Source: Cryobacterium sp. PAMC25264 (lineage in GTDB: Bacteria > Actinomycetota > Actinomycetes > Actinomycetales > Microbacteriaceae). From it: 64,000 nt of DNA. The notes beneath the pieces were generated by a model. The model was not told where the DNA came from. It saw only the letters and a list, made by a program, of their open reading frames with translations, and did no database searches. Positions 54,842 to 63,932 of this stretch are shown here, one piece after another. Position numbers and translations under genes: made by a program. The stretch lies in contig NZ_CP080383.1 of NCBI RefSeq assembly GCF_019443325.1, positions 3,906,001 through 3,970,000 on the forward strand. Direction: 5' to 3'. Positions within the stretch are counted from its first letter, which is position 1; every line of letters begins with the position of its first letter.

Positions 54842-55254
54842 ATGGCTGGTGGAGTAGCGCGCCGCGATCGATTCGACCTGCCCGACTCGGTGCGACGCTT
54901 TTCGAGGGCGACTGGGACGCCGCCGCGATGCGTGTGGAGGAATATCGGGAGGGCAGCACCCTTGTGGTGAAGGCCGAGATGCCGGGCATCGACCCGGAGA
55001 AGGACGTGGACATCACGGTGTCCGACGGAGTGCTGCACATCCAGGCCGAGCGCCAGGAGACTGCCGAGCACAAGGAGAAGGGCGGCTACCGTACTGAATT
55101 CCGGTACGGCTCGTTTGCCCGCGATGTGCCGCTGCCCAGCGGGACCAAGGACTCGGATGTCTCGGCGAGCTACCGCGACGGAGTGCTCGAGGTGCGGGTG
55201 CCCGTGGACGAGCAGCCCGCCACCAAGGCGAAGGTCCCGGTCACCCGCGGCTGA
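54842..55254 (+). pseudogene. Hsp20 small heat shock protein with one-base frameshift
   Basis: ATG 54842 behind a strong AAGGAG begins MAGGVARRDRFDLPDSVRRF, the expected Hsp20 start. The frame is then broken in a T-run at 54899-54902, where five T would keep RRFFEGDWD in frame but four are present. From there the alpha-crystallin domain (STLVVKAEMPGIDPEKDVDI to about residue 130) continues in another frame to the stop at 55252-55254. Internal ATG 54928 (MRVEEYREG) could start a shortened protein. It may be a sequencing error in a homopolymer. Confidence 0.85.
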
Positions 55255-55280
55255 CCGGCCGGGAGAGTGTTGGCGCCCGC

Positions 55281-55712
55281 TCAGACGGTGGCCGGGAGGA
55301 TCTCGGCGAGCAGCTTCTCGATGCGCGCCTTGATGTCGTCACGGATCGGGCGGACCGCCTCGATGCCCTGGCCGGCCGGATCGGCCAGTTCCCAGTCCTC
55401 GTACCGCTTGCCGGGGAAGATCGGGCAGGCGTCGCCGCAGCCCATCGTGATCACGACGTCAGAGTCTTTGACGGCCTCGACCGTGAGGATCGTCGGCACG
55501 TTGTCGGCGATGTCGATGCCGTCCTCGGCCATGGCCGCGATGGCGACGGGGTTGATCTGCTCCTTGGGCTCGGAGCCCGCGGAGAGCACCTCGACCTGCC
55601 CGTTGGAGAGCGCGGCCAGGTAGCCCGCGGCCATCTGGGAGCGGCCGGCGTTGTGCACGCAGACGAACAGGACCGTGGGCTTGGCGGCGGGCGTCGTGTC
55701 GGTGGCAGGCAT
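55281..55712 (-). CDS. arsC: arsenate reductase, low-molecular-weight phosphatase class
   Basis: A 143-residue enzyme reducing arsenate to arsenite. The catalytic P-loop VCVHNAGRSQ (about 17-26) fits CX5R-type reductases, and the redox pair MGCGDACP lies near residue 90. Thioredoxin or mycothiol would re-reduce it. It is divergent from arsDA, sharing a region with two ArsR-type sites. ATG 55712 is the start. Confidence 0.92.
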   Translation of the reverse strand: MPATDTTPAAKPTVLFVCVHNAGRSQMAAGYLAALSNGQVEVLSAGSEPKEQINPVAIAAMAEDGIDIADNVPTILTVEAVKDSDVVITMGCGDACPIFPGKRYEDWELADPAGQGIEAVRPIRDDIKARIEKLLAEILPATV

Positions 55713-55871
55713 GGGTGCTTCCTTCGAATGGGGATTGATCGATAACTGTCAATATAGGCGATGCGCGACCCAACCGGAATCGGCGCCGGGCGCCCACCGG
55801 CACTTCCGGAGTATTCGTCACCGATCCGTCACCCGTCGTTCAGTTCCGTTTCACCCCGGGGTGGCCTGGGC

Positions 55872-55893
55872 TAAATCGATGCACATCGATATA
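55872..55893. promoter_or_regulatory. ArsR-type operator in the arsC/arsD divergent region
   Basis: Inverted ATCGAT units around GCAC (TAAATCGATGCACATCGATATA). A second related site (TTGATCGATAACTGTCAATAT, 55735-55755) lies nearer arsC. Both resemble the site before arsR at 59336. Confidence 0.55.
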
Positions 55894-55953
55894 CTGGTGG
55901 GGCCGGACTCGTCGACACCGTGTCGCGCCACACCGGCGGACTCTGAGGCACTC

Positions 55954-56373
55954 ATGACGACCATTCAGATCTTCGAACCTGGCCTCTGCTGCGGCACCGG
56001 TATCTGTGGGGTCGACGTAGACCAGCAGCTCGTGACTGTATCCGCCGACATCGACTGGGCCGCATCCCTCGGCGGCGTCGTGCGCCGGTTCAACCTGGCT
56101 CAGGAGCCCCTCGCCTTCGCGGAGAATGACACCGTGCGCCGTTTCCTGCACGCCGTGGGACAGGACGGGCTCCCCGTGACGCTCGTGGACGGAGACACGG
56201 TGCTCACCGGCCGCTATCCGTCCCGCGCCGAGCTGGCCACGTGGGCCGGGCTGGGCGCCCCGGCAGCCGAGGACCGGCCGTCGTTGCTCGCGGCCTCTGC
56301 GGTCGCGGGCGCCGCGGCGCCGGATGCCTCAGCCGCCAGCTGTTGCGGCGGTGCCGCCGGAAGCTGCTGCTGA
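55954..56373 (+). CDS. arsD: arsenite metallochaperone ArsD
   Basis: A 139-residue protein with canonical Cys residues C12, C13 and C18 (GLCCGTGICG) and a C-terminal CC...CC tail (SCCGGAAGSCC). It hands arsenite to the ArsA ATPase. Its stop overlaps the arsA start as TGATG. ATG 55954 is preferred over a long upstream open frame. Length matches the family. Confidence 0.93.
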   Translation: MTTIQIFEPGLCCGTGICGVDVDQQLVTVSADIDWAASLGGVVRRFNLAQEPLAFAENDTVRRFLHAVGQDGLPVTLVDGDTVLTGRYPSRAELATWAGLGAPAAEDRPSLLAASAVAGAAAPDASAASCCGGAAGSCC

Positions 56374-58298
56374 TGACCCTCGGCAGCGGCACTCGTGCCG
56401 GTGCCGGCGCCCGCGCAGACCCGGCCTTCCTGGCCCGTGCCCCGCGGTTCCTCTTCTTCACCGGGAAGGGTGGCGTGGGCAAGACCTCCATCGCCTGCGC
56501 GAGTGCGATCCGTCTGGCCGAAGGCGGCGCATCCGTGCTGCTTGTGAGCACCGACCCGGCCTCGAACGTGGGCCAGGTGCTCGGAGTGGACATCGGCAAC
56601 ACGGTCACGACGATCGACGCCGTTCCCGGACTCTCTGCCCTGGAGATCGACCCCGAGCAGGCCGTTCAGCAGTACCGGGAACGGATCGTCGGGCCCGTGC
56701 GCGGGCTCTTGCCTGCCGCGGAGATCGCCTCGATCGAGGAGCAGCTCTCCGGCGCCTGCACCACCGAGATCGCCTCGTTCAACGAGTTCACCGACCTGCT
56801 CACGGATGCCGCCTGGACCGCCGCGTATGACCACATAGTCTTCGACACCGCTCCGACCGGGCATACCATCCGGCTGCTGCAGCTTCCCGGCGACTGGACG
56901 GAATTCCTCACCGCCGGCACGGGCGACCCCTCCTGCCTCGGACCGCTGTCGGGCCTGGAGAAACAGCGCGCCGTCTACGCGCAGGCTGTGGCGGCGCTGG
57001 GAGATCCCGAGCGCACCCGGCTGGTGCTCGTGACCCGCGCCCAGCAATCCACCTTGGCAGAGGCCGAACGCACCCACGCCGAACTGGGCGCCATCGGCAT
57101 GTCCCGGCAATACCTCGTGGTGAACGGGATGCTGCCGGACGCCGAGGGAGGGCTCGAAGAGGACGACCCGCTCGCCGTGGCCATCCGTCGTCGCGAGCGC
57201 CGGGCGCTCGAGGCCCGTGGCCCGGCTCTGGCGGGGCTGACCACCGACTACCTGCCACTGCTGGCCGTCAACATGGTGGGTCTGCCTGCCTTGCGCGGCC
57301 TGTTGCCGGCCGCGGGGTCATCCGCAGCCGACCTGGTCGGCCCGGAGCTCCACGGCCCGGGCGCAGCGGGGAACGGCGCCGACACCGCCGCCTTGGAGTT
57401 GGGCGGCACGGACCTCTGCTCGCTCGTGGACGCGATCGCCGCAGACGGTCACGGTCTGGTCATGCTGATGGGGAAGGGCGGGGTGGGTAAGACCACCCTC
57501 GCCGCCGCCGTCGCGGTCGCACTCGCCGAACGCGGATTTCCCGTGCACCTCAGCACGACAGACCCCGCCGCACACCTGGTGGAGACCGTTGCGGGTGCTC
57601 TGGATACCCTCCAGGTCTCCCGGATCGACCCGTCCGTGGAGGTCGAGCGGTACACCGAGCACGTGCTGCGCACCAAGGGTGCCCACCTCGACGAGCAGGG
57701 CCTGGCCATGCTGCGGGAGGACCTGCGCTCACCGTGCACCGAGGAGATCGCCGTCTTCCAGGCCTTCTCCCGGGTGACCCGTGAGGCCAAGCACCGGTTC
57801 GTGGTGCTGGACACCGCCCCGACCGGACACACGCTGCTGCTGCTGGATGCGACGGGGTCGTACCATCGCGAGATCGAACGCCAGATGGGCGCCAGCCTGC
57901 ACTTCGTCACTCCGATGATGAAGCTGCAGGACCCGGCGCAGACCAAGGTGATTTTGGTGACCCTCGCCGAGACCACCCCGGTGCTCGAGGCGGCGGGGCT
58001 GCAGGATGACCTGCGCCGCGCCGGTATCGAACCCTGGGCCTGGATCGTGAACAGCTCGATAGCGGCCGCGGCTCCGGCATCCGCCCTGCTGCGACGACGG
58101 GCGGTCAACGAGCTCACCGAGATCGACGCGGTGCGCACCAGGTACGCCGCCCGCACGGCCGTCGTGCCGCTTCTGGCTATCGAGCCGGTCGGTATCCCGG
58201 CGCTCGCGGCGCTGGCTGACCCGCCAGCGCGGGCGCAGGCCGGGCTGGGCCGAACAGGCGTGGCCGCAACCACAGCGCCACGTAGACCAAGGCGATGA
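56373..58298 (+). CDS. arsA: arsenite efflux ATPase ArsA
   Basis: A 641-residue tandem ATPase with GKGGVGKT P-loops at about 31-38 and ~365, DTAPTGHT motifs in both halves, and all three arsenite-ligand Cys conserved (SGACTTEIA with C129, DPSCLGPL with C188, SPCTEEIAVF near 450). It energizes arsenite extrusion with the membrane carrier. Here the carrier gene is the convergent acr3 at 58177, whose 3' end overlaps arsA by 122 bases. The last ~25 residues are a basic tail. Confidence 0.94.
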   Translation: MTLGSGTRAGAGARADPAFLARAPRFLFFTGKGGVGKTSIACASAIRLAEGGASVLLVSTDPASNVGQVLGVDIGNTVTTIDAVPGLSALEIDPEQAVQQYRERIVGPVRGLLPAAEIASIEEQLSGACTTEIASFNEFTDLLTDAAWTAAYDHIVFDTAPTGHTIRLLQLPGDWTEFLTAGTGDPSCLGPLSGLEKQRAVYAQAVAALGDPERTRLVLVTRAQQSTLAEAERTHAELGAIGMSRQYLVVNGMLPDAEGGLEEDDPLAVAIRRRERRALEARGPALAGLTTDYLPLLAVNMVGLPALRGLLPAAGSSAADLVGPELHGPGAAGNGADTAALELGGTDLCSLVDAIAADGHGLVMLMGKGGVGKTTLAAAVAVALAERGFPVHLSTTDPAAHLVETVAGALDTLQVSRIDPSVEVERYTEHVLRTKGAHLDEQGLAMLREDLRSPCTEEIAVFQAFSRVTREAKHRFVVLDTAPTGHTLLLLDATGSYHREIERQMGASLHFVTPMMKLQDPAQTKVILVTLAETTPVLEAAGLQDDLRRAGIEPWAWIVNSSIAAAAPASALLRRRAVNELTEIDAVRTRYAARTAVVPLLAIEPVGIPALAALADPPARAQAGLGRTGVAATTAPRRPRR

Positions 58299-59304
58299 GC
58301 GCCGGTACCTCGATGAGCGGGCCGACGATGCCGGCCAGGGCCTGGCCGCTGGTTGCGCCGAAGGTGCCGATGGCCACGGCGATGGCCAGCTCGAAGTTGT
58401 TGCCCGCCGCCGTGAAGGCCAGCGTGGCGGTGCGGGCATAGGGCAGGCCCACCAGGAGGCCGGTGAGCATCCCCACCCCGAACATCAACGCGAAGTACAC
58501 GAGCAGCGGCAGGGCGATGCGCAGCACGTCGAGGGGCTGGTCGATGACCTGGCGGCCCTGCAGGGCGAAGAGCAGCACGATCGTGAACAGCAGGCCGTAG
58601 AGGGCGAACGGACCGACCCTGGGCAGGAAGCGGCCCTCGTACCAGGCTCGGCCGCGGGTGGCTTCGCCGATACGACGCGAGAGGTAGCCGGCCACGAGCG
58701 GGATGCCGAGGAAGACCAGGACGCTGCCGGTGATCGCCCCGACCGAGAACTCAGCGCTCGTGGTGGCCAGGCCGAGCCACGCGGGCAGCACCTGCAGGTA
58801 GAACCAGCCAAGGGCGGCGAACGCGAGCACCTGGAAGACCGAGTTGACCGCCACCAGGAACGCGGCCGCCTCCCGGTCACCGCAGGCGAGGTCGTTCCAG
58901 ATCAGCACCATGGCGATGCAGCGGGCCAGGCCCACGATGATCAGACCGGTGCGGTATTCGGGCAGGTCCGGCAGGAACGCCCAGGCCAGGGCGAACATCA
59001 GCGCCGGACCGACCAGCCAGTTGAGCACGAGGGAGGAGACCAGCAGGCGACGGTCGCCGGCGACGGCGCGCGCATCCGAATAGCGCACCTTGGCCAGCAC
59101 CGGGTACATCATCACCAGCAGGCCGACGGCGATCGGAACGCTCACGGAGCCGATGGAGAACGCGTGCAGTAGGTCGCCCACGCCGGGAGCGACGACGGCG
59201 AGCAGCAGCCCGACACCCATCGCGAGGAGGATTCAGACCGGCAACAGCCGGTCGGTGCTGCCGAGCCGCGCGGGGGCGGATGCAGGCTGGTCGTCGGTGG
59301 TCAT
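58177..59304 (-). pseudogene. acr3: ACR3 arsenite permease with in-frame stop near the start
   Basis: ATG 59304 begins MTTDDQPASAPARLGSTDRL and then meets TGA at 59235-59233, where the conserved Trp codon (TGG) is expected; the frame continues IL LAMGVGLL. The rest to 58177 is a complete-looking ACR3 (ten helices; ARCIAMVLIWNDLACGD in TM4 with the essential Cys). Reinitiation at ATG 59220 would give 347 residues lacking the first ~28. This is a nonsense mutation, an error, or a genuine short form. Confidence 0.82.
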
Positions 59305-59335
59305 GGAGCCCCATCAGAATGCGCCGAGAAATAGA

Positions 59336-59385
59336 TGAACGTCGATATTGAGTGTGTCGATCACATCGATCGGTGTCAATTCACG
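59336..59385. promoter_or_regulatory. ArsR operator region before arsR
   Basis: ATGAACGTCGATATTGAG and CATCGATCGGTGTCAATTC lie head to head in the gap between the divergent acr3 and arsR. Their ATATTGA/TCAAT halves recur in the arsC/arsD region. They are likely ArsR binding sites. Confidence 0.5.
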
Positions 59386-59400
59386 TGGCAGACTGGAGCC

Positions 59401-59769
59401 ATGGCGAACGTCAAACTTCTGCAGGACCCCGCGAGCGCGGCCATCGACGCCGGCGCGGAGTGCTGTGCGCCGCCGGTGCGCGAGGCGCTCGCCGCCGAGG
59501 GCGCGGAGAAACTGGCAAAGACCCTCAAGGCCATCGCGGATCCGGCCCGGCTGCGACTGATCTCGATGGTGGCCTCGCACGACGACGCCGAGGCGTGCGT
59601 GTGTGATCTCACCGAGCCGCTCGGCCTGAGTCAGCCCACAGTGTCGCACCACCTCAAGGTGCTGGTGGATGCGGGAATCCTGTCGCGAGACAAGCGCGGC
59701 ACCTGGGCGTACTACCGCCTGGTGCCCGGGGCGCTTGATGCCCTGGCGCACTCTGTCGTCACGGTCTGA
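59401..59769 (+). CDS. arsR: ArsR arsenite-responsive repressor
   Basis: A 122-residue winged-helix regulator. The arsenite-binding Cys pair is C66/C68 in ACVCDL, followed by the DNA-recognition LGLSQPTVSHHLKVL. An additional ECC (C21, C22) may contribute a third ligand. ATG 59401 is preferred; an earlier in-frame ATG (59335) lies in the operator region. It is divergent from acr3 and presumably controls both ars transcription units. Confidence 0.94.
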   Translation: MANVKLLQDPASAAIDAGAECCAPPVREALAAEGAEKLAKTLKAIADPARLRLISMVASHDDAEACVCDLTEPLGLSQPTVSHHLKVLVDAGILSRDKRGTWAYYRLVPGALDALAHSVVTV

Positions 59770-60180
59770 GGCCTTCCAGAGTGCCGTGAACATGCGCCTC
59801 TAGGGTGGACCCATCGTTGCCGACGGATCCGCCTGCCCGCGTAGCTCACCCGCCCCGAAGGGTGAGGCGCCCCCGACGGCGCGCCCGGATGCGTGCATAT
59901 GCATGGATGCACACGGTTTACCCAGAAAAGTGACGTAACGTCACTTTCCTGTACCCGGAGCCGATGGCGTCACCGTGGTGCTGGATCCGCCCTTCGGCGG
60001 GGTCGTGATCGATCCTGCCCCTGCCCCGCTTTGCCGGGTGGTGCGCCGTGCCGTGACCCCGCCGGCGACTGAACCCTGAAGGTTGTGTGGATCCGCGTCC
60101 TGATCCCGCTCCGACAGAAAGCTTCGCCATGTCTGCAGTTCTCGCGCCCACTCGCGCCCGCTTCTCCCTCGGGGAGGCTC
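59770..60180. other. gene-free stretch with a 21-bp perfect palindrome
   Basis: AAAGTGACGT-A-ACGTCACTTT occurs at 59927-59947, between arsR and the M23 gene. A GTGCAT/ATGCAC dyad (59893-59912) precedes it. It could be an operator (a TGACGT-centred site suggests a dimeric regulator) or a terminator of arsR, although no T-run follows. I looked for c-di-AMP (ydaO) riboswitch elements, common before actinobacterial wall hydrolases, and could not recognize the conserved sequence. Nothing else is seen. Confidence 0.55.
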
Positions 60181-60960
60181 ATGCGTAGGCGCACCGGATT
60201 CATCGCCCCGCCCGCCCGCCGCACCGCATCCGCCGGCCGTGGGGTGACCGCCGTGACGGCTATGACCGTCGTCGCCCTGCTCACGACCATGGGCGCCCTG
60301 CCCGCTCAGGCCGCGTACGTCGACGCCGATGGTGTTCCGGCGCGCTCCGTGGGGTCGGCCGCTGCCAGCACACGACTCGCGGCCGAGCAGAGTCTCACGG
60401 TCACCGCCGAGGCGCCCATCGCCGTCGAGGTCGACACCTACTCGGCCGAGGTGCCGCCGCCGCCCGTGGTGACCGCCCCCGCGGCCGCGGCCGCTCCCAC
60501 CCCTGTGGCGGTGCCCGCTCCCGTCTCCGCCGGTGTGGTCTGGCCGTTCGCCGGAGTCACTCGCATCTCCGACGGCTACGGCCCACGGACAGCGCCGTGT
60601 AGCGGATGCTCGACCTTCCACGACGGTCTCGACATGAACCCCGGCGAGGGAACCCCGATCGGCTCCATCGCCGACGGCGTCGTGAGCTCGGTCACCTCCT
60701 TCGACGACGGTGGCCTGGGCGTACACGTCTCCGTCGACCACGTCGCGGACGGCCAGAACGTCACGAGCACCTACGGGCACATGCAGTCCGGGTCCGTCGC
60801 CGTAAGCGAGGGGCAGTCCGTTTCGGCGGGCCAGAAGTTGGGCAACGTGGGCAGCACTGGTCAGAGCACCGGTCCGCACATGCACCTGGAGTTGCACCTC
60901 GACGGTGTCACCGCGATCGACCCCTATGGCTGGCTGGTTCAGCACGCGGGGCCGATGTAG
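60181..60960 (+). CDS. secreted M23 family metallopeptidase
   Basis: A 259-residue secreted protein. A signal peptide with hydrophobic stretch VTAVTAMTVVALLTTMGALP (about 22-41, cleaved near AQA) is followed by a Pro/Ala linker and a LytM/M23 domain with the HxxxD motif (FHDGLDM) and the HxH motif (GPHMHLELH). It cleaves peptidoglycan cross-links during growth or is a catalytically active wall enzyme. ATG 60181 is preceded by GGGGAGG; an earlier in-frame start lacks it. The Cys pair PCSGC is possibly disulfide-bonded. Confidence 0.9.
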   Translation: MRRRTGFIAPPARRTASAGRGVTAVTAMTVVALLTTMGALPAQAAYVDADGVPARSVGSAAASTRLAAEQSLTVTAEAPIAVEVDTYSAEVPPPPVVTAPAAAAAPTPVAVPAPVSAGVVWPFAGVTRISDGYGPRTAPCSGCSTFHDGLDMNPGEGTPIGSIADGVVSSVTSFDDGGLGVHVSVDHVADGQNVTSTYGHMQSGSVAVSEGQSVSAGQKLGNVGSTGQSTGPHMHLELHLDGVTAIDPYGWLVQHAGPM

Positions 60961-60986
60961 CCGTCCGGCGCAGCCCGCCCGCCGCC

Positions 60987-61379
60987 TCAGGCGGTGGGCG
61001 GCGGAACCTCGAAGTACAGGTGGGCGTGCAGGCGGCATCCGTCGTTGAAGGCCGCCGCGCAGCTCGGGCAACCCGAGACCGACCGGTACTCGTCGATCGC
61101 GAGCGTGTGCCCGCAGGCGCCGCAGAGGATCGCCCGCTCCGCCCACTGCTCGGGCGCCCACCGCTCGAGCGGATGCGTTTCGGCGTCGGCATGGCACTGG
61201 AAGCAGGGGTAGAAGCGTCCGCAGCAGCGGAACTCGATCGCCACGATGTCGGTGGGCCCGTTGTAGTGCACGCACCGGGTGGCGTCGTCGACCACGGCGC
61301 CGTACACGCGCGGCCGATCGACGCGCAGGTCCCCGGCCCGCTCGGGGTGCCGTTCCCCGGGACGCTCGGCGTGCTGCAT
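60987..61379 (-). CDS. CHY zinc-finger protein
   Basis: A 130-residue protein with the CHY zinc-finger pattern: RCVHYN, RCCGRFYPCFQCHAD, CGACGHTLAID and CPSCAAAFNDGCRLHAHLYF provide at least three zinc sites. There is no RING or other domain, so the function (possibly redox or metal handling) is unknown. ATG 61379 lies behind GGAGGAG. It is convergent with the M23 gene and downstream of the DsbA-like gene. Confidence 0.87.
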   Translation of the reverse strand: MQHAERPGERHPERAGDLRVDRPRVYGAVVDDATRCVHYNGPTDIVAIEFRCCGRFYPCFQCHADAETHPLERWAPEQWAERAILCGACGHTLAIDEYRSVSGCPSCAAAFNDGCRLHAHLYFEVPPPTA

Positions 61380-61413
61380 GGGTTCTCCTCCGGGGGCCTG
61401 GACCCCCCACGTG

Positions 61414-61477
61414 ACTGTTGCCGGTGCGGACAAGTGCACCCGGAGTACCGGGCCCAGATGTCCGCACCGGCAACAGT
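61414..61477. repeat. long hairpin (related to GTGCATTTG family, copy 3)
   Basis: Outer arms ACTGTTGCCGGTGCGGACA and complement are 19 perfect pairs. Inside, AGTGCACCCGG faces CCGGGCCCAGA with several mismatches around AGTA. The inner CGGACA(A)GTGCACCCGG core corresponds to copy 2 at 53183. It follows the DsbA-like stop (61505, leftward) as a probable terminator. Confidence 0.75.
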
Positions 61478-61504
61478 AGTCGAGCCGGATGCGCAGCCGG
61501 CGGG

Positions 61505-62407
61505 CTACTCGCCGGTGTCGGTTCCGCCGTCGCCGGTCGCGGTGGCCTGCTCCATGACGAAGGACTCGAAGGCCGCGGCGTCGTCGAGCGCACCGGTGTA
61601 CTGCACACCCTGCACGAGCACCGTCGGCGTGCCGGCCACGTTCTTCACGTCGGTGTTGGGCAGCGGGCCGGCCAGGGCGCGGTCGGTGGCGTCGCCCACC
61701 CAGGAGCCGAACTCCTGGTCGGTGATGCACGTGGCTACGGAGGCGTCGGTGACGCCGGCCGTCTCGACCAGGCTCACCAGCTCCGCGTTGGTGAGGCCGT
61801 CTGTGCCCTCGGTGGGTTGGTTCGCGAACAGTGCGGCGTTCACGTCGAGGAAGCTGTCCGGCTGGTAGTTCGCCACGCAGGCCGCCGCGTTGGCCGAGCG
61901 GGTGGAGTACTTGGTGCCGTTTGAGGACTGGTCGAGAATCGAGATCGGGTGCGTCTCGAGCGTGATGGTGCCCGCCGTGAGCCAGCTGGTCAGCTGGGCG
62001 CCGTTGGTGGTCTCGAACTGGCCGCAATAGGGGCACAGGTAGTCCAGGTAGACCGTGATGTTCACCGTGTTGGTGAGCGCGCTCAGGTCGGTGGGGGTGG
62101 GGTCGGCATCCGCAGCGGTGGCCGCGGTCGGCGCGGCGGTGATGCTCGTGCCGTCGCCCTGCATCAGCACGCCGTCGCTGGCCATGTTCAACGGGCCGGG
62201 AGACGGCGGCTTGACGCTGCCCACCACGACCATCGCCACGATGACGGCCACGGCGATCAGGCCCACCCCGATGCCGCCACGCCAGTACCACCGCCGGCGG
62301 GCCTCGCGCTTCTTCTGTTCCTCGCGCATCAGGCGGGCGCTCTCGCGTGCCACCTCGCGTCGATCCTTCTTGGGAGGGAGCGGCTGACCGGGGGTTCTAG
62401 CATTCAT
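61505..62407 (-). CDS. DsbA-like thioredoxin-fold membrane-anchored protein
   Basis: A 300-residue protein with a charged cytoplasmic start (residues 1-40, ARESARLMREEQKKREARRR), one transmembrane helix (about 44-66) and an extracellular DsbA-family thioredoxin domain with CPYC active site (LDYLCPYCGQFE near residue 125). It probably forms or reshuffles disulfides in exported proteins. ATG 62407 is the start. A Cys in CVANY and one in VATCITD may pair. Confidence 0.88.
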   Translation of the reverse strand: MNARTPGQPLPPKKDRREVARESARLMREEQKKREARRRWYWRGGIGVGLIAVAVIVAMVVVGSVKPPSPGPLNMASDGVLMQGDGTSITAAPTAATAADADPTPTDLSALTNTVNITVYLDYLCPYCGQFETTNGAQLTSWLTAGTITLETHPISILDQSSNGTKYSTRSANAAACVANYQPDSFLDVNAALFANQPTEGTDGLTNAELVSLVETAGVTDASVATCITDQEFGSWVGDATDRALAGPLPNTDVKNVAGTPTVLVQGVQYTGALDDAAAFESFVMEQATATGDGGTDTGE

Positions 62408-62606
62408 GGACTGTGTGCCGTTTCGTCGGGAGTGATTCGAGCCCGACGCTAGCGACCGCGCCTATGAAGTCGATTGCCGGGTGCTGTGAGGCTGCTGAGA
62501 AGAGCCGGGACGGCGGGGCTGCCGTGCCGTATGCCCGGGACGAGCCTATTCGCACTCCCGGGCACGCCGGACCGCCGTTGGACCGGTCCGGCTGCCCCGA
62601 ACGGGC

Positions 62607-63932
62607 CTAGAACCAGGTGCTCAGGTGCGGCGCGTAGGCAGAGTGCAGCGCCGTGTCCAGCCTCATGGCGGCATCCGGGCTCTGCTCGGTGATGCGGCCG
62701 GCGCGGGCGAGATCGACCGCGCTGGTGCCGCCCAGGTACAGCGAGGCGAGGTCGGCCGCGGAGAGCGACACCTCCACGGCCCCCGCAGGTGCAGCGGCAT
62801 CGGCGAGCGGATGCGCCTGCCCCGACCCGTCGGCCGCCACCGTGAGCAGGAACCGGCCGGCGGCGAAGCCGAGGTCGTCGCTGACGTCGAGCAGGTAGTG
62901 CCCCGGGGCCGTGTACCGGCGTGCGGCCAGGGCGGCCGGCACGTCGAGGATCCGCAGCCAGAGGTGGTCGCGCTCGCCGGTCTTGCGCACGGCGCGGTGG
63001 TCGGCCACCTGCCAGGCCACGGGTTCGGAGACGCTGCGCAGCGGCGCGGCGATCTCGTCGACCATGTCCATCTCGACCAGGAATCGCCAGAGCGCCGCAT
63101 AGGCGTCGTCGGTTGCGGCGACGAGGTCGACCAGGGTGAGCTTGCCGGGGTGGCTCACGTTCTGCAGGGCGATCTCGTAGAGCGCGAAGCCGGCCATAGC
63201 ACCGTCGGCGTCGTCGTACCGCACCGCGCGGATGCCGCGCTTACGGGCCTCCGGTTCGTTGGGCAACAGGCCCAGGACGCGCTTCCACCAGATCTCGCGG
63301 CGGTCGACCTCGCCGGGGGAGCGGTCGCGGGTGCGTTCGAACACGGCGGGGCCGTCGGTCAGGAGCGATTCCGGGCTGACGAACTGTACCCGGCCGGCCG
63401 GTGTGCGTCCGGTCCAGCGGGCTCGGGCGGTGTCGACGCTGTAGGACGACTGCCGCGCGGACGGACCGAAGCCGTACCGGCCGTAGATGGTGGCCTCCGA
63501 CACGGTGAGCATCGCCATCGGCAGCCCGAGGCGCACGGCCGTGCGCAGTTCCGCCGTGAGCATGGCCCGGGCGATGCCCTGGCGGCGATGGGTGGGCGAG
63601 ACCGTCACCGAACTGATCGCGTAGGTGCTCAGGGCGGTGCCGCCGGGCACGGTGAGGTCCATCTGCCAGGACCGCACGGTAGCGACCGGGGTCTCGGGGT
63701 CGGCCTGGGAGGCATCCCAGACACCGGTGACCCGGTCGCTGGCGATGTCTTCGACCTGCACCTCGAGGGTGCCTTCCGAGGGGGTGATCTCGTGGAAGCC
63801 GCGGGCATCCGCCAGGAGCCAGCGCTTGAGGCCCGCCTCGTCGACGGCGTCGAGCACGGCCAGGCGGAGGCCGCGCTCCTGCAGGGCTGCGGCGGAATCG
63901 GGGTCGATGGGCACGGACGTGTAAGCATTCAC
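62607..63932 (-). CDS. Eis-like GNAT N-acetyltransferase
   Basis: A 441-residue protein of the Eis family: two GNAT domains followed by an SCP2-like C-terminal domain. The acetyl-CoA loop is at TVSPTHRRQGIARAML (about 110-125) and YGRYGFG follows. The C-terminus STWF supplies the catalytic carboxylate typical of Eis enzymes. Family members acetylate amines, including aminoglycosides in mycobacteria; the natural substrate here is unknown. ATG 63932 is the start. Confidence 0.9.
   Translation of the reverse strand: MNAYTSVPIDPDSAAALQERGLRLAVLDAVDEAGLKRWLLADARGFHEITPSEGTLEVQVEDIASDRVTGVWDASQADPETPVATVRSWQMDLTVPGGTALSTYAISSVTVSPTHRRQGIARAMLTAELRTAVRLGLPMAMLTVSEATIYGRYGFGPSARQSSYSVDTARARWTGRTPAGRVQFVSPESLLTDGPAVFERTRDRSPGEVDRREIWWKRVLGLLPNEPEARKRGIRAVRYDDADGAMAGFALYEIALQNVSHPGKLTLVDLVAATDDAYAALWRFLVEMDMVDEIAAPLRSVSEPVAWQVADHRAVRKTGERDHLWLRILDVPAALAARRYTAPGHYLLDVSDDLGFAAGRFLLTVAADGSGQAHPLADAAAPAGAVEVSLSAADLASLYLGGTSAVDLARAGRITEQSPDAAMRLDTALHSAYAPHLSTWF

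Noticed and set aside
59770..60180. c-di-AMP (ydaO) riboswitch before the M23 peptidase
   Set aside because: Position is right, but the conserved core sequences could not be recognized on reading.
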